From the NCBI GenBank assembly GCA_910589085.1, contig CAJUSG010000015.1, positions 1 to 43,921 of the forward strand: 43,921 bases of DNA, given 5' to 3'. Positions 7,854 through 16,519 of this stretch are shown piece after piece. This DNA is from an uncultured Oscillospiraceae bacterium (lineage in GTDB: Bacteria; Bacillota; Clostridia; Oscillospirales; Oscillospiraceae). A program made the position numbers and the translations under genes. Positions within the stretch are counted from its first letter, which is position 1. Each line of letters starts with the position of its first letter. Below the pieces are notes generated by a model. The model saw only the letters and a list, made by a program, of their open reading frames with translations. It had not been told where the DNA came from and made no database searches.

Positions 7854-8894
7854 TTAAAACAGGGCGTTGAATTCCTTGACGATATCGTCGCAGTTGGGGT
7901 GGACGATCAGCATCACATAGTTGCCGTTGGAGGCGATACGGGCGTTCTCCTCCCACATGGTCTGCTCCATGGGGTAGAAAGCGCCGCCGGGGCCGTTGCC
8001 GTCGCCCACCATGTAGTCGATGCGGGCCTGAAGGATTCCCTTCACTGTGTCCACGTCCTTGCTGTCATTCACCTGGACCAAGGCGAAGTCACCGTGGGGA
8101 GAGGGGTTCATGCCGCACAGGTAGATGACCTGCTGGGACAGGGAGAGATCAGACAGACCGGCAAAGAAATTGTCCAGTGTAGCGGAGTCGGCCTCCATCA
8201 TGAAGGAGAATTCATACTTGCCGACGGTGGTGTCATAGAAGGACTGGAGGTCCACCTTGGAGGAGGGGGCGCTGCTGGAGCCGCCGGAACTGGAGGAACC
8301 GGAGGAACTGGAGCCGCCGGAACTGGAGGAACCGGAGGAACTGGAGCCGCCATTGGAGGCCTCCTCCCAGCGGCACCGGACGATGCAGGTGGCCTCGGCC
8401 AGCTCACTGCCAAGGGTGACGGTGATGGTGGCGGTGCCGGGGCCCACGGCGGTGACGGTGCCCTTTCCGTCCACGGTGGCTACCTTCTCGTCGCTGGAGC
8501 TGAAGAAGACCTCCACGCCGTCAGGCTGGGCGGTGTACCGCAACTGGAAGGAGGCCCCGGCTTTCTTCAGGGTGGCGTCGGTTTTGTTCAGGGAGATGCT
8601 TGCCCCCTGAGAGGAGGACGAGCCAGGGTTGGAGGCGTCCGGCTGGGAGCCGTCCGGGTTGGAGGCATCCGGCGCGGAGGCGTCGGGCTGAGAGCCGTCG
8701 GGAGTGGAGCCGTCCGGCGCGGAGGCATCGGGGTTAGATGCGTCCGGGTTGGAGGTGTCCGGCTGGCTGGAGCTGACGCCGTTAGAGCTGCCGCCGGGGT
8801 TAGAAGAGGAGGTTCCGCCGGGCTTTCCGCCGCAGGCGGCCAGGGACAGGACCAGGGCGGTCGCAAGGACCGCTGTGAAGATACGTCTTTTCAT
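7854..8894 (-). CDS. Lipoprotein with Ser/Pro/Asp linker, Big2-like domain and DUF4358-like C-terminus
   Basis: This is a 346-aa lipoprotein with a signal peptide ending in the lipobox LSLAAC (Cys21). Residues about 25-95 are low complexity (repeats of NPDAS, APDGS, QPDAS). Residues about 97-175 form a bacterial Ig-like (Big2) domain ('SLNKTDATLKKAG', 'DEKVATVDGKGTVTAVGPGTATITVT'). A second Ser/Gly linker (about 180-205) leads to a C-terminal domain that resembles DUF4358 ('VIYLCGMNP', 'VQARIDYM'-like segment, 'GNYVMLIVHPN'). The layout suggests a membrane-tethered surface protein with flexible stalks; its function is unknown. AAGGAG lies 10 bases before the ATG, and a good promoter lies about 120 bp upstream. 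The repetitive linkers produce long spurious frames on the other strand. Confidence 0.8.
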   Translation of the reverse strand: MKRRIFTAVLATALVLSLAACGGKPGGTSSSNPGGSSNGVSSSQPDTSNPDASNPDASAPDGSTPDGSQPDASAPDASNPDGSQPDASNPGSSSSQGASISLNKTDATLKKAGASFQLRYTAQPDGVEVFFSSSDEKVATVDGKGTVTAVGPGTATITVTLGSELAEATCIVRCRWEEASNGGSSSSGSSSSGGSSSSGSSSSGGSSSAPSSKVDLQSFYDTTVGKYEFSFMMEADSATLDNFFAGLSDLSLSQQVIYLCGMNPSPHGDFALVQVNDSKDVDTVKGILQARIDYMVGDGNGPGGAFYPMEQTMWEENARIASNGNYVMLIVHPNCDDIVKEFNALF

Positions 8895-9011
8895 AGTAAG
8901 TAAACTCCTTTTCTGTTGGGGTTGAAATCAGACCCTTTTTGGGGTTCTGAGGGTTTTGACGTGGGAAAGGGAAAAAGGTTCCCAACTGAAAAAATTTTTT
9001 GAAACGGGAAT

Positions 9012-9040
9012 ATTATACTGTCTTTCCCTGCCGTTGACAA
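9012..9040 (-). promoter_or_regulatory. Promoter of the Big2 lipoprotein gene
   Basis: On the minus strand, TTGTCA (plus 9035-9040) and TATAAT (plus 9012-9017) are 17 bp apart. The leader to the ATG at 8894 is about 110 nt, with C- and A-rich stretches but no clear structure. Confidence 0.75.
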
Positions 9041-9132
9041 GAGGGGCCGTCTTTGGGGGCGGGTAAATTTTGAGGCAGCCCCTGGCTGCCCCAAATGTCA
9101 GAAAAAGAGTTGAGAATAAAAACGCCCGAAAT

Positions 9133-9938
9133 TTAAAAGCCTTGAATTTCCTCCCAGATATCCTGCGCCATGCGCTGCACCAGGTCGAAATCCACATGGG
9201 GGTTGTAGATGGCCTCCAGATCGTCGTGCATTGCCTTGGCCTGTGCCAGCGAGGTGACAGCCTCCTCCACCAGAGCGGCAGATACCTTTTTGGCAAAACG
9301 GAGCCGGGGACGGCAGCGCCGTATTATATCGCCGTCCGCCGCCGTGTCCAGCCGGATATGGCGGAAGGGCTTTCCGGGAAATTCCAGAGGCCCGGAGGTG
9401 GAGAGAAAGGCCAGCTTCAGCTGAGGGATCAGCAGATGAGCCAGCCGGTCGGGAGCCATTGGATCAGGGCAGGCAATTACATCAAAGCCGTTGGCCGCCG
9501 CCCCGGCCAGAAGATGAATCAGGAGCTCATGGGCCAGGCCGCAGCTGTCCGACAGCACATAGACCCGGCAGCGATGCGCCAGGGCAGTGTTGTACAGACA
9601 GACGGCCCCGCGGTGGGTGACCGCACCCAGAAAACGCTGCTTGATCTGGCCCGGGGTATCCGGCTTTTGCCGGGGAATTTCACGGGACAGGATGCCCCTG
9701 GCCCGCTTGGCCAGCTTCTGGGACAGCGCGTCGGTGAGCAGAACGGCCCTCTGGTCCTCCATGATCTCCGCCGCAGCGCCCAGACACCGGTAGGCCCGTT
9801 GGTAGCAGCCCTTGTAGCCCTTCATGCATGTCATGATCTCCTGCTTCAGCGGCCACAGGGCCTGCGTATCATAGCAGCTCCCCATGTTGATGTATCGCTC
9901 CACCGCTCCGGGATATTTGGGCTCCACCACGTGGGGCG
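9133..9938 (-). pseudogene. C-terminal part of an ATPase gene split by the island
   Basis: About 267 codons that read HVVEPKYPGAVERYINMG... onward. They have no proper N-terminus and continue exactly where the fragment at 36748-37031 stops (VDGTAP | HVVEPKYPG). The intact product would be about 361 aa, a size and pattern I associate with the clostridial PRK06851-like ATPases: an N-terminal P-loop domain plus a second domain with a decayed nucleotide loop (here DSCGLAHELL). A GTG at 9930 could start a truncated protein, but it would lack the Walker A motif. The gene ends at 9133; a weak GGCAGCC/GGCTGCC hairpin (9074-9090) follows. The split is direct sequence evidence for insertion of the 26.8-kb element. 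Confidence 0.88.
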
Positions 9939-9945
9939 TTGTTCC
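9924..9945. other. Left attachment site (attL) of the island
   Basis: This 22-bp stretch matches 36740-36761 at 18 of 22 positions, with an uninterrupted 7-bp core TGGGGCG at 9932-9938. Bases left of the core are host ATPase coding sequence; bases right of it are element. Left of the core the four mismatches to attR are host versus element, and right of it element versus host, as expected for crossover inside the core by a serine integrase. Confidence 0.8.
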
Positions 9946-10127
9946 ATAAGGACACTGGACAAGCTATTTGAATATGGCGTGACTGCTCAATTTTTACAAC
10001 CAAATATGGAAAGCAGAGCTTTGGTACAGCCTGACTTTTGACCTAATGATGACATTTACTCTGACGAAGACTTTAGCGGCACGGCCATCATTTTTCTTTT
10101 GATTTTCTTTTATAATCCATTTAAAAT

Positions 10128-10161
10128 ATGTCACTTATCTCCAAGAAGAGATAGGTGACAT
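10128..10161 (+). repeat. 14-bp stem hairpin in the leader of the 129-aa gene
   Basis: ATGTCACTTATCTC pairs with GAGATAGGTGACAT (one G-U), loop CAAGAA. It lies downstream of a TATAAT (10111-10116) and 45 bp before the ATG at 10207. It has no T run, so it is a leader structure or operator rather than a terminator. The rest of 9946-10206 shows only a possible coding remnant ending at 10041 (last residues ...LDKLFEYGVTAQFLQPN...). Confidence 0.5.
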
Positions 10162-10206
10162 GTTTCTATAAAAAGCACAAAATAAATAGAAAGCAGGCGA
10201 TCTATT

Positions 10207-10596
10207 ATGAAAGTGAGCATTTTAGAATTAGGCTTAAAAGCGCTGCTGGAAGAACGACGTGAGGATTTGTTGGATTCCCTACTTGCTGCCGGTATTGATG
10301 TCGAAAAAGGAACATGGGATCATGCGAAGGTAGTCCGTAATGCAAAACGGAGCATGGATCTCCTTTTAGACCAGGCTGAGCAGGAAAGCGGTCCATATTT
10401 ACATGTTATTTTTGATGGATTTAAAAAGGGCGACTATCTTTCCACAATGGCTTACATCTACATTGTGTCTGAATGCAATTATCATTTTCCGCCCTACGGT
10501 ATCATCCAACATGCAATTGATGACAGACTTCTGGAGGAGTACTGCCTTGCCCTGCAAGAAGAACTGTTTGCCATAATAGAGTCAGATGCTGGATAG
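10207..10596 (+). CDS. Hypothetical protein, 129 aa, first gene of the island
   Basis: I do not recognise this 129-aa acidic, mostly helical protein. It opens with MKVSILELGLKALLEERREDLL, has a charged central segment ('DHAKVVRNAKRSMDLLLDQAEQ') and two more hydrophobic segments ('LSTMAYIYIVSECNYHF', 'EEYCLALQEELFAIIES'). The composition is soluble and protein-like, with no signal peptide or TM helix. The ATG at 10207 has a weak AGGCG-type ribosome site. It lies just inside attL, transcribed away from it, where small regulators or excision factors often sit, but there is no helix-turn-helix I can point to. Base composition is AT-richer than the host flank. Confidence 0.7.
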   Translation: MKVSILELGLKALLEERREDLLDSLLAAGIDVEKGTWDHAKVVRNAKRSMDLLLDQAEQESGPYLHVIFDGFKKGDYLSTMAYIYIVSECNYHFPPYGIIQHAIDDRLLEEYCLALQEELFAIIESDAG

Positions 10597-10626
10597 AATT
10601 GATTTGGTAAGAGTGTCCTGGAATTG

Positions 10627-10655
10627 TTGTGGTGAAAGTACAATTCTGCTATAAT
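10627..10655 (+). promoter_or_regulatory. Promoter of the candidate small RNA
   Basis: TTGTGG (10627-10632) and TATAAT (10650-10655) are separated by 17 bp. A TG precedes the -10 by one base. No protein-coding frame follows before the terminator at 10801. Confidence 0.7.
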
Positions 10656-10661
10656 AATATG

Positions 10662-10832
10662 AAACAGGCAACAATGTGTGTCTGTGGAAACGTTGAGGTA
10701 AGAGGGTGCGCCGGTAAGCATTGTCTTACTGAGTTTTCAGGAGGGGTTGTGCAGCGAAACCTCAAACCGGCTAGGCTGAAAAGTTGAAAGAAAATGCTCT
10801 AAAAGGCTCCGCCACAGGCGGGGCCTTTTAAA
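10662..10832 (+). ncRNA. Candidate structured small RNA (about 170 nt)
   Basis: A 17-bp-spaced promoter and a strong terminator bound a segment with no credible coding frame. Visible pairings are GCCGGT (10710-10715) with ACCGGC (10766-10771), enclosing a CTGA-GTTT-TCAG hairpin and a GAGG..TT/AACCTC stem. An alternative GTAAG/CTTAC pair competes with part of this, and GCATT (10718-10722) could pair with AATGC (10793-10797) as a pseudoknot. I could not match it to tmRNA, 6S, SRP, RNase P or a known riboswitch by eye. It could also be a leader of the 99-aa gene with an attenuator, but two terminators separate them. Confidence 0.5.
10801..10829 (+). terminator. Terminator of the candidate small RNA
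   Basis: A 13-bp stem (AAAAGGCTCCGCC with GGCGGGGCCTTTT, one G-U, loop ACA); its closing strand supplies the U tract. Confidence 0.75.
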
Positions 10833-10872
10833 TCGCACACAATGTATAAAGAATAAAAAATAAGTCTAAAAC

Positions 10873-10918
10873 AACTATGACGAAAGCATGTTTTTGCTGC
10901 TTTCGTCATAGTTATTTT
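10873..10918. terminator. Bidirectional terminator between the small RNA and the 99-aa gene
   Basis: A perfect 16-bp stem (AACTATGACGAAAGCA with its complement, 10873-10888 and 10898-10913) has T-rich sequence on both sides (ATTTTTA on plus, TGTTTTAG on minus). On the minus strand it is the first strong stop after jetD, so the jet transcript would run antisense across the 99-aa gene. Confidence 0.75.
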
Positions 10919-10944
10919 TATAAGCTTTGCGAGGAGGTATCCCT

Positions 10945-11244
10945 ATGCGAATATGGGTTTATGGGGACAGTCCAGAGCGGATTCGAGAAATGATAGAGGA
11001 AAATATCAGCTCCGATGATACTGTGACAGGCGCCTCGGTTTGTGCGGAAATTGGTTCCGCATTTCCTCAGAGCGGTTTAATTCCGGCCATATCGGCTGCG
11101 ATTCGAAACGATATTGACCTGCTGCTCGTCTCCACATTTGAGCTGTTGGGAAACACGGCCAAGGCGGAACAAGCAATAGAGCTGTTCCGAAGCTACCATG
11201 TCTCGGTCAGATCTGTTTCCAGTAATGGGATCAACAGCTCCTGA
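10945..11244 (+). CDS. Small protein, 99 aa, faint serine-recombinase-like pattern
   Basis: This 99-aa protein starts at an ATG with AGGAGGT 7 bases upstream. It opens with a beta strand (MRIWVYGDSPERIREMIEEN) and has a central 'NDIDLLLVSTFELLGNTAKAEQAIELFRSYHVSVRSV'. That last segment resembles the resolvase pattern 'DxILVxxLDRLGRNTxxxxxLxxLxxxGVxV', but there is no catalytic Ser-bearing N-terminal motif and no DNA-binding domain. It could be a degenerate or regulatory offshoot of a serine recombinase; this is inference. Its last 52 bases overlap the end of jetD on the opposite strand, so transcripts of the two genes are antisense to each other. Confidence 0.65.
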   Translation: MRIWVYGDSPERIREMIEENISSDDTVTGASVCAEIGSAFPQSGLIPAISAAIRNDIDLLLVSTFELLGNTAKAEQAIELFRSYHVSVRSVSSNGINSS

Positions 11245-12476
11245 TATCCGGCGTGGTCGCATTGCTTGACGGCCTCTGCAGAGGCTTCCAGGGCCGTTCC
11301 GGCGCAGCCCTGCAACAATGAGCGGCTGGACTCGCTCAGCGGTTTATCGGAGCAACACAGCTCATAGTCACCGGGCGCCATATGCCACGGCCTGAGCAGC
11401 TCTGGATATCGGCCACATAGCTGCGCCGCGATGGACAAGCCTTTGCCATCGAAATCCCCGGAATAGAATAATTCTATTCCTTCCGCCGCCAGCAGATCCA
11501 GCAGCCGCAGCGCAGCCACAGAGGGCTGGCCGGAGGTGCAGATCAGCGGGGAATGAAATTGAGCGGAGTGGTCGCAGAGCTGGGTGAACACCATCTCATT
11601 TTCCACGATGTAGGCCCGTCCTGAAGAACTGCGTGCGCCGGTCAGCCCGGACAGATTGGAGAGGGACAAGGTACATATCTCGCGACTTTGCCTGAGCAGT
11701 CGGTAAGCGGGGTGTTCCTCTTTTCCTGTGTAAAGGACAAGCCCCACCTGAGAGACAAGGCTGGAAATGCTGTCACACAAGATACCGTTTTCATAGTACA
11801 GGGCGTCTCGCTGCTCCGCGCTTTCCGGAACCTCCAAGCCGGAACGAAAGGACAGAAGGTATAAAAACAGCTTTCCGGCCAACGTTCCGCTGTCCAGGGC
11901 GTGGGGATCAGAGGTGGCCTGGGCGCTGAGGACGGCCAGACGAACCGTTCTCTGTGTGTGCCGCTCCAGCCAGTCCAGGCTTCGGCAGGCTTGCAGCAGA
12001 CCGCGTCCTGTCCCCTCCGGATCCTTGGCGGCCTCCCGGCGAAGCAGCTGATATCCGCCGCTCTGGGGATCGGACAGCGTTTGGAGCCACCGGATGCAGG
12101 AGCTGTTGTCCGTCTGCTCCAGCACCTGGGTCAGCATGGCGGAAAAACGGCTGTTTTCCACCTCACGCAGCTCATTTTTTGTTCTGATCTCCGTGTCAAA
12201 GTAAGCCTCCAGGACTTCCTTTAGAGAGACTTTCCCAAAACGGAGTTCCTGCAGCGCCGCCTCAAACTGTGCCGTCTGAAATCGCAGCGGCGGAGAGAAG
12301 GGACGGCCGAAGACGCCTCGAGCGGCGGCGCACTCCTCCTGGGTAGCGTCGTCCAAACGGACGGTTCCCGCCGGCCGGCCGTAGCTGCGGTATTTTTTCA
12401 GCAATTCCTGCATGATGCGCCGGTACCCGGGGTGATCCTTTAAATAGGCCGCGCAGGCCCTGGCCTGTTCGCTCAT
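11193..12476 (-). CDS. jetD: Wadjet nuclease subunit JetD (TOPRIM, DUF2399)
   Basis: This 427-aa protein is the last gene of the Wadjet operon. The TOPRIM catalytic pattern is present: Glu in 'IVENEMVFTQL' (about residues 290-300) and the D-x-D in 'LFYSGDFDGKGLSIA' (residues 341-343). In Wadjet, JetD is the topoisomerase VI-A-like nuclease that cuts circular DNA after extrusion by the SMC complex. The C-terminal 'SGQPSVAALRLLDLLAAEG...YSGDFD' block is typical of the DUF2399 branch. Its ATG overlaps the jetC stop as ATGA, implying translational coupling. The 3' end overlaps a convergent 99-aa gene by 52 bp. All catalytic residues I can place are intact. Confidence 0.9.
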   Translation of the reverse strand: MSEQARACAAYLKDHPGYRRIMQELLKKYRSYGRPAGTVRLDDATQEECAAARGVFGRPFSPPLRFQTAQFEAALQELRFGKVSLKEVLEAYFDTEIRTKNELREVENSRFSAMLTQVLEQTDNSSCIRWLQTLSDPQSGGYQLLRREAAKDPEGTGRGLLQACRSLDWLERHTQRTVRLAVLSAQATSDPHALDSGTLAGKLFLYLLSFRSGLEVPESAEQRDALYYENGILCDSISSLVSQVGLVLYTGKEEHPAYRLLRQSREICTLSLSNLSGLTGARSSSGRAYIVENEMVFTQLCDHSAQFHSPLICTSGQPSVAALRLLDLLAAEGIELFYSGDFDGKGLSIAAQLCGRYPELLRPWHMAPGDYELCCSDKPLSESSRSLLQGCAGTALEASAEAVKQCDHAGYQELLIPLLETDLTETW

Positions 12477-15400
12477 AGGCTGTCCTCCAGTGTCCGCTGT
12501 GTCCCGTTCCAGTGGTAGCGCAGGATGGTCACCACCGGGGCATTGGGCGGGTGGTGCATCTCGGCGATGTCCAGGTCCGGCACGCAGGCGTAACAGCCCC
12601 ACAGGGCCTGGGAGTTGATGATGTAGTCAAAATCCAGAGTTCTCATCAGTTCAAACATGGCGCTGATATTCTGGTCGTCAACACCGGCGAAGGCCTCGTC
12701 CAGGGCCAGCAGCTGGGGGCAGGCCTCCCCGCCCTTGTGATACTGGGCGGAGACGGCGGCAAACAGGGGCACATACATAGCCATCGCCTTTTCGCCTCCG
12801 CTGAACTTGTTGAAGGCCCGGTCAGACAGCTCCTTTTTCCCGTCTTCTCCCCGCTGATAGAACAGGTGAAACTCGTACCAGCCCCGGTAGTCCAGCACTG
12901 AGCGGATCAGATCAGCGTAATTGACTGACATTCCTTGGGTATGTGCCTCCTCCCGGGCTCGTTTGACCTTGTTCCGGAAATGGGTGGAGACTTTCTGGCT
13001 GTCCTCCGGCGTGAGCAGGGCCCGGTCCTTGTTCAGCAAAGTGACCAGGTGGGCGGTATCCAACTCCCCCTCCCCCTCCGACTTTTTCTCCTTCCAGTCC
13101 AGGCTGAAGGTCAGCCCCATAGAGGTGGTCAGTCCCGCCATCAGGATAGTCATATCCTGGACCCACCGGCCGCTCTCCTCAATGCGAGCGCGCAGCTTGT
13201 GGCTGATAGTCTCGGTTAGGATGTTTTCAAACAGCTCCCGATCCCGATCCTCCAGAATGCTGTCGGTGGAGTCGATGTCGGTCTGGAGGGACTGGATAAA
13301 ATCATAGAGGGAGAGCTCCTTCCCGCCCTTTCTCAACAGAATGCACAGGCGCTGCCGGAGGTGTGCGGGCTGATTTGGCGCGTCAAAGACTAATCTGATT
13401 TCCGGGTGATAGCTTAACAGGCTGTTGTTTGACCTCTGATAGTTGCTCCGCAGAGCGTCCGCCATATGCTCCGGCGTATAGTTCCGGTCGGCGGGCTGGA
13501 TCTTACTCACCGCCTGCCGGGCGCGCTCCTCCAAATCCAGGCCTTCGTCCAGCCCGGAGAACCCCAGATTCAGGTCCTCCAGGAAGTAGCGCTCTGTGTC
13601 CTGCTCGTCGATCGTCGCGTTCAAGAGGCTTTCTTTTCGCCGGGCAATGACTTCATTGGAATTTTTCAGCTCTACTTCCAGAGCGGCGCACGCCTTGTCC
13701 GCCTCCCGGTTTTCCTGATTCTGGTGGTCGATCTCCTGATCCAGCTCCATAAGGCGGCGGGCACGGGCCTGATTTTCCGGCCGATCCAAATAGGCCTGCA
13801 GCTCCTCGGCGGAGGACCGGCTGACTTGCAGCGATCGTTGTACGGCTTCATTGTCCTTTCTCTGGTCTGCCGTCTGATCCCGCTGCTCGTCAATGGTATT
13901 CTGCTCATCCTCCGCGGCGCGGACCGCATAGTCCAGCTTCTGGCGGCTGTGTTCCAGGTCGTTCAGCGTGTCTTGATAGCCGGTGGCCGCCTCCTGGGCC
14001 TCCTCATAGTCCGGGACCGTCCGCTCGTAGGGCAGACCGGCACTGAGGCTGACGGTTTTTTCCTCCAGCGCGGACCAGGCTTGCTTTGCCGCCTGCTCGA
14101 CGGCCTGCTTTTTCTGCTGCTCCTCCTCGGACTGACGCAGCGCCCGGCGGGCCTGATCCAACAGCGCCAGCGTCTGGTCCAGCTCTTCGGCGGACGGCAT
14201 CCGGGAGCGCTCCTGCTCCAGCTGCTTCAGCCGTCCGGTCCAGTCCAAAATCTCAGTCTGTGCGGACTGTGCCTTTGTAGACAACTGCTCCAACCGTTCC
14301 TCCAGCTCGAAAATCTGACGCTGCCGGTTGGCCTCCCGGGCGGCGGCGCCTACGAATCCGGCAGGGGCCTCGGCGTGGCTGCGGCCCTGGATCATGCCGC
14401 AGCGGAACCGACCGTCGGGGAGAAGGGCGGTCTCGGCGCTGAGGTCGGTTTGGGATATCCCCCGGAGACAGGCGGCGGTTTCTTTGGGAAAGCGCCCCTT
14501 GGCGTCGGGGATCAGACCCTGGACAGGCTGTTCTACAGCGGGTCCGGGGATCAGAAAACGATCCGGGTACTCCTCCAACAGTTCCCGAACGGCGGACAGG
14601 TGTTCTTCCGGTACCACCAGGGCATCCAGCAGCCCGGTATCGGTCAGCTGAGCCTCCAGCAGGTCCCGCTCCTCCTGGGGAAGGTCAGGGGCGAAGTCCA
14701 CCAGCTCATAGAGAGGGGCGCAGGGAATGCCCCGCAGCATCAGCTGGAGGCGGGCGGCCTGAATTTGCTCCCGGCGGGGTGGAATGGGGTCTGGTTGGGC
14801 TTTCAGTTGTTTTAACTCCCGCTCTCGCTCTTTTTGCTCCTCCAACAAGGTGTTCCGGAAGGTTTCCGCCTGAAGCAGCTGTGCCCGTAGATTTGACTCA
14901 CGTATCCGGACGCATTCATCCACCTGATTGCGGACAGGACTCCAGTCCGCCGGAGTATGATAAGCGGCAAGGGCCCGCCGGAGGTCCAGCCAGAGGTCCT
15001 GTGTAATCTCCAGCTGGGTATTCTGATCCCGCCAGAGGGTAAAGGACTCCAGCAACCTGTCCCGCTCCTCCCGCTCCTGGGTCTGGGCGTCCCGCAGTAC
15101 GATTTTGGCCTCCCTCACAAGAGTACCGGCCTGGTCTGCGGCCTGACAGGCGTTGTCGTAGATCGTTCTGGCCTCCTCCGATTTTTGCAGGGCGCGCAGA
15201 ACCTCACCGATCTGCCGGCTCCTCTGCCGGAGCGCGGCAAAAAGAGCCTGCGAATCCGTGATGAACCGTTCTGCCTTGAGGCTGTGAACATACTGGTCGT
15301 GCTCCTGCCCCAGACGCAGCAGTTCGTTTTGATCGTCCAGCTCCCGCAGAAGCTGGCGAACTGTAGAGCGTGTGTCGTCACACTCCCGGGTCAGCGTCCG

Positions 15401-16519
15401 CAGATTGACTTCCCGCCTGGATATCCCATCCTCCAGCTTTTGGAGCCGGTTCTCTCCCTGTTCCAGCTGAACGGCCAGCCGGGTACAGTTCTCTAAAACC
15501 TGTTTCAGTTGGGCGCCCTTGGCGGACAGGTCGTCATCTCCCATAGCCGTCCGCTGGGCCCTTGCCTGCTCCAGCCGGGTCCAGGACTGCCGTTTCCGCT
15601 CCGACTGCTCCTCCAGCTGACGCTCCAGATTGCCGCGCAGGTTTTCCGCGTCCCGGAGCTGATTGCGCAGACGCTGAACGGAACTCCGGGCCTCCAGATA
15701 AGCCTGACCCTTGCGGCCCAGAATGTATTGGTTGTACCGGTTATATTCGTTCCGGATGATCCTGGCGTCCTGCATGGCTCTCTGATAGCCGTGGAGGGTG
15801 TCCTCCAGATTGTCCATTTGCTCCATGGTACTGACCATGGCTGACAGATCGTCGTCTGTAAGCACCTGGAGAGACAGATTTAAGAGTTTTTTTACCTCGG
15901 TGGGGCGGAAATCCTTGGACAGCTTGGGCGCCCGAACCATGATCAGCAGCTGGACCAGTTGGTCGTACTGCCGGATGTCCTCAAAGCCGAAAATCTGTTT
16001 GTTGACCATCTCCTTGTAGGCTGTCTGGCTCTCAGCCCAACAGCTGGGGTCTTCCATGAGTTGATGCAGTTTCCGTTTGCTGAGGGGCAGATTTTGCCCG
16101 CCCATCCGCTCGAACAGCTGCAGCCCGCCCGGCCCAATCCGCCTCCCGTCCCGGAGGCAGAAGCCCCAGAAATCAATCTCCCGCTTCCCCCGTTGGGCCC
16201 GCATTCCCACACCGATAGTCCGGTATTCCTCCACGCCGGGCTTGCGGAACTCCAGGTACAGATAGCCGGTGGACTCCTCCCGCTCGTTGTCGCCCAGCAG
16301 GTAAAACTCCATCTTGCGATCCCGGGAGCCAAAGGGGTCCAGCCGCTCCGGGCGCTTATCCCCGTCCAGGATAAAGGGGACAAAGCTCTGGGTGGTGATG
16401 GATTTTCCCGCCGCGTTATTGCCCCGCAGCAGGATATGGCCGTCATGGATGGGAAATTCCTCCTGGTCGTACAGCCAGAAGTTGAGAAATCCCAGCTTAT
16501 TCATCTTCCAGCGGCTCAT
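12473..16519 (-). CDS. jetC: Wadjet SMC-like ATPase JetC
   Basis: This is a 1348-aa MukB/SbcC-like SMC protein. The N-terminal head has Walker A GNNAAGKS at residues 33-40 ('HILLRGNNAAGKSITTQSFVP'). Two long coiled-coil arms rich in Glu/Gln/Arg flank a hinge region around residues 590-730. The C-terminal head has the ABC signature 'FSGGEKAMAMYVPLFAA' and Walker B 'LLALDEAFAGVD'. It is the DNA-extruding motor of Wadjet, with JetA (kleisin) and JetB. The frame is open to 16621, inside jetB. I chose the ATG at 16519 because GGAGG precedes it; the ATG at 16504 (MNKLGFLNFW) is an equally good homology start. It overlaps the end of jetB by about 20 bp. Confidence 0.93.
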   Translation of the reverse strand: MSRWKMNKLGFLNFWLYDQEEFPIHDGHILLRGNNAAGKSITTQSFVPFILDGDKRPERLDPFGSRDRKMEFYLLGDNEREESTGYLYLEFRKPGVEEYRTIGVGMRAQRGKREIDFWGFCLRDGRRIGPGGLQLFERMGGQNLPLSKRKLHQLMEDPSCWAESQTAYKEMVNKQIFGFEDIRQYDQLVQLLIMVRAPKLSKDFRPTEVKKLLNLSLQVLTDDDLSAMVSTMEQMDNLEDTLHGYQRAMQDARIIRNEYNRYNQYILGRKGQAYLEARSSVQRLRNQLRDAENLRGNLERQLEEQSERKRQSWTRLEQARAQRTAMGDDDLSAKGAQLKQVLENCTRLAVQLEQGENRLQKLEDGISRREVNLRTLTRECDDTRSTVRQLLRELDDQNELLRLGQEHDQYVHSLKAERFITDSQALFAALRQRSRQIGEVLRALQKSEEARTIYDNACQAADQAGTLVREAKIVLRDAQTQEREERDRLLESFTLWRDQNTQLEITQDLWLDLRRALAAYHTPADWSPVRNQVDECVRIRESNLRAQLLQAETFRNTLLEEQKERERELKQLKAQPDPIPPRREQIQAARLQLMLRGIPCAPLYELVDFAPDLPQEERDLLEAQLTDTGLLDALVVPEEHLSAVRELLEEYPDRFLIPGPAVEQPVQGLIPDAKGRFPKETAACLRGISQTDLSAETALLPDGRFRCGMIQGRSHAEAPAGFVGAAAREANRQRQIFELEERLEQLSTKAQSAQTEILDWTGRLKQLEQERSRMPSAEELDQTLALLDQARRALRQSEEEQQKKQAVEQAAKQAWSALEEKTVSLSAGLPYERTVPDYEEAQEAATGYQDTLNDLEHSRQKLDYAVRAAEDEQNTIDEQRDQTADQRKDNEAVQRSLQVSRSSAEELQAYLDRPENQARARRLMELDQEIDHQNQENREADKACAALEVELKNSNEVIARRKESLLNATIDEQDTERYFLEDLNLGFSGLDEGLDLEERARQAVSKIQPADRNYTPEHMADALRSNYQRSNNSLLSYHPEIRLVFDAPNQPAHLRQRLCILLRKGGKELSLYDFIQSLQTDIDSTDSILEDRDRELFENILTETISHKLRARIEESGRWVQDMTILMAGLTTSMGLTFSLDWKEKKSEGEGELDTAHLVTLLNKDRALLTPEDSQKVSTHFRNKVKRAREEAHTQGMSVNYADLIRSVLDYRGWYEFHLFYQRGEDGKKELSDRAFNKFSGGEKAMAMYVPLFAAVSAQYHKGGEACPQLLALDEAFAGVDDQNISAMFELMRTLDFDYIINSQALWGCYACVPDLDIAEMHHPPNAPVVTILRYHWNGTQRTLEDSL

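Noticed and set aside
7899..8903. 334-aa plus-strand frame with GTGGTGAAG-type repeats
   Set aside because: Antisense of the Ser/Gly and Pro/Asp linkers of the Big2 lipoprotein.
10662..10832. Retron msr-msd or IscB/TnpB guide RNA
   Set aside because: No reverse transcriptase, IscB or TnpB gene is in the window.
13466..14815. 449-aa plus-strand frame inside jetC
   Set aside because: Leu/Gly-rich antisense shadow of the SMC coiled coil.
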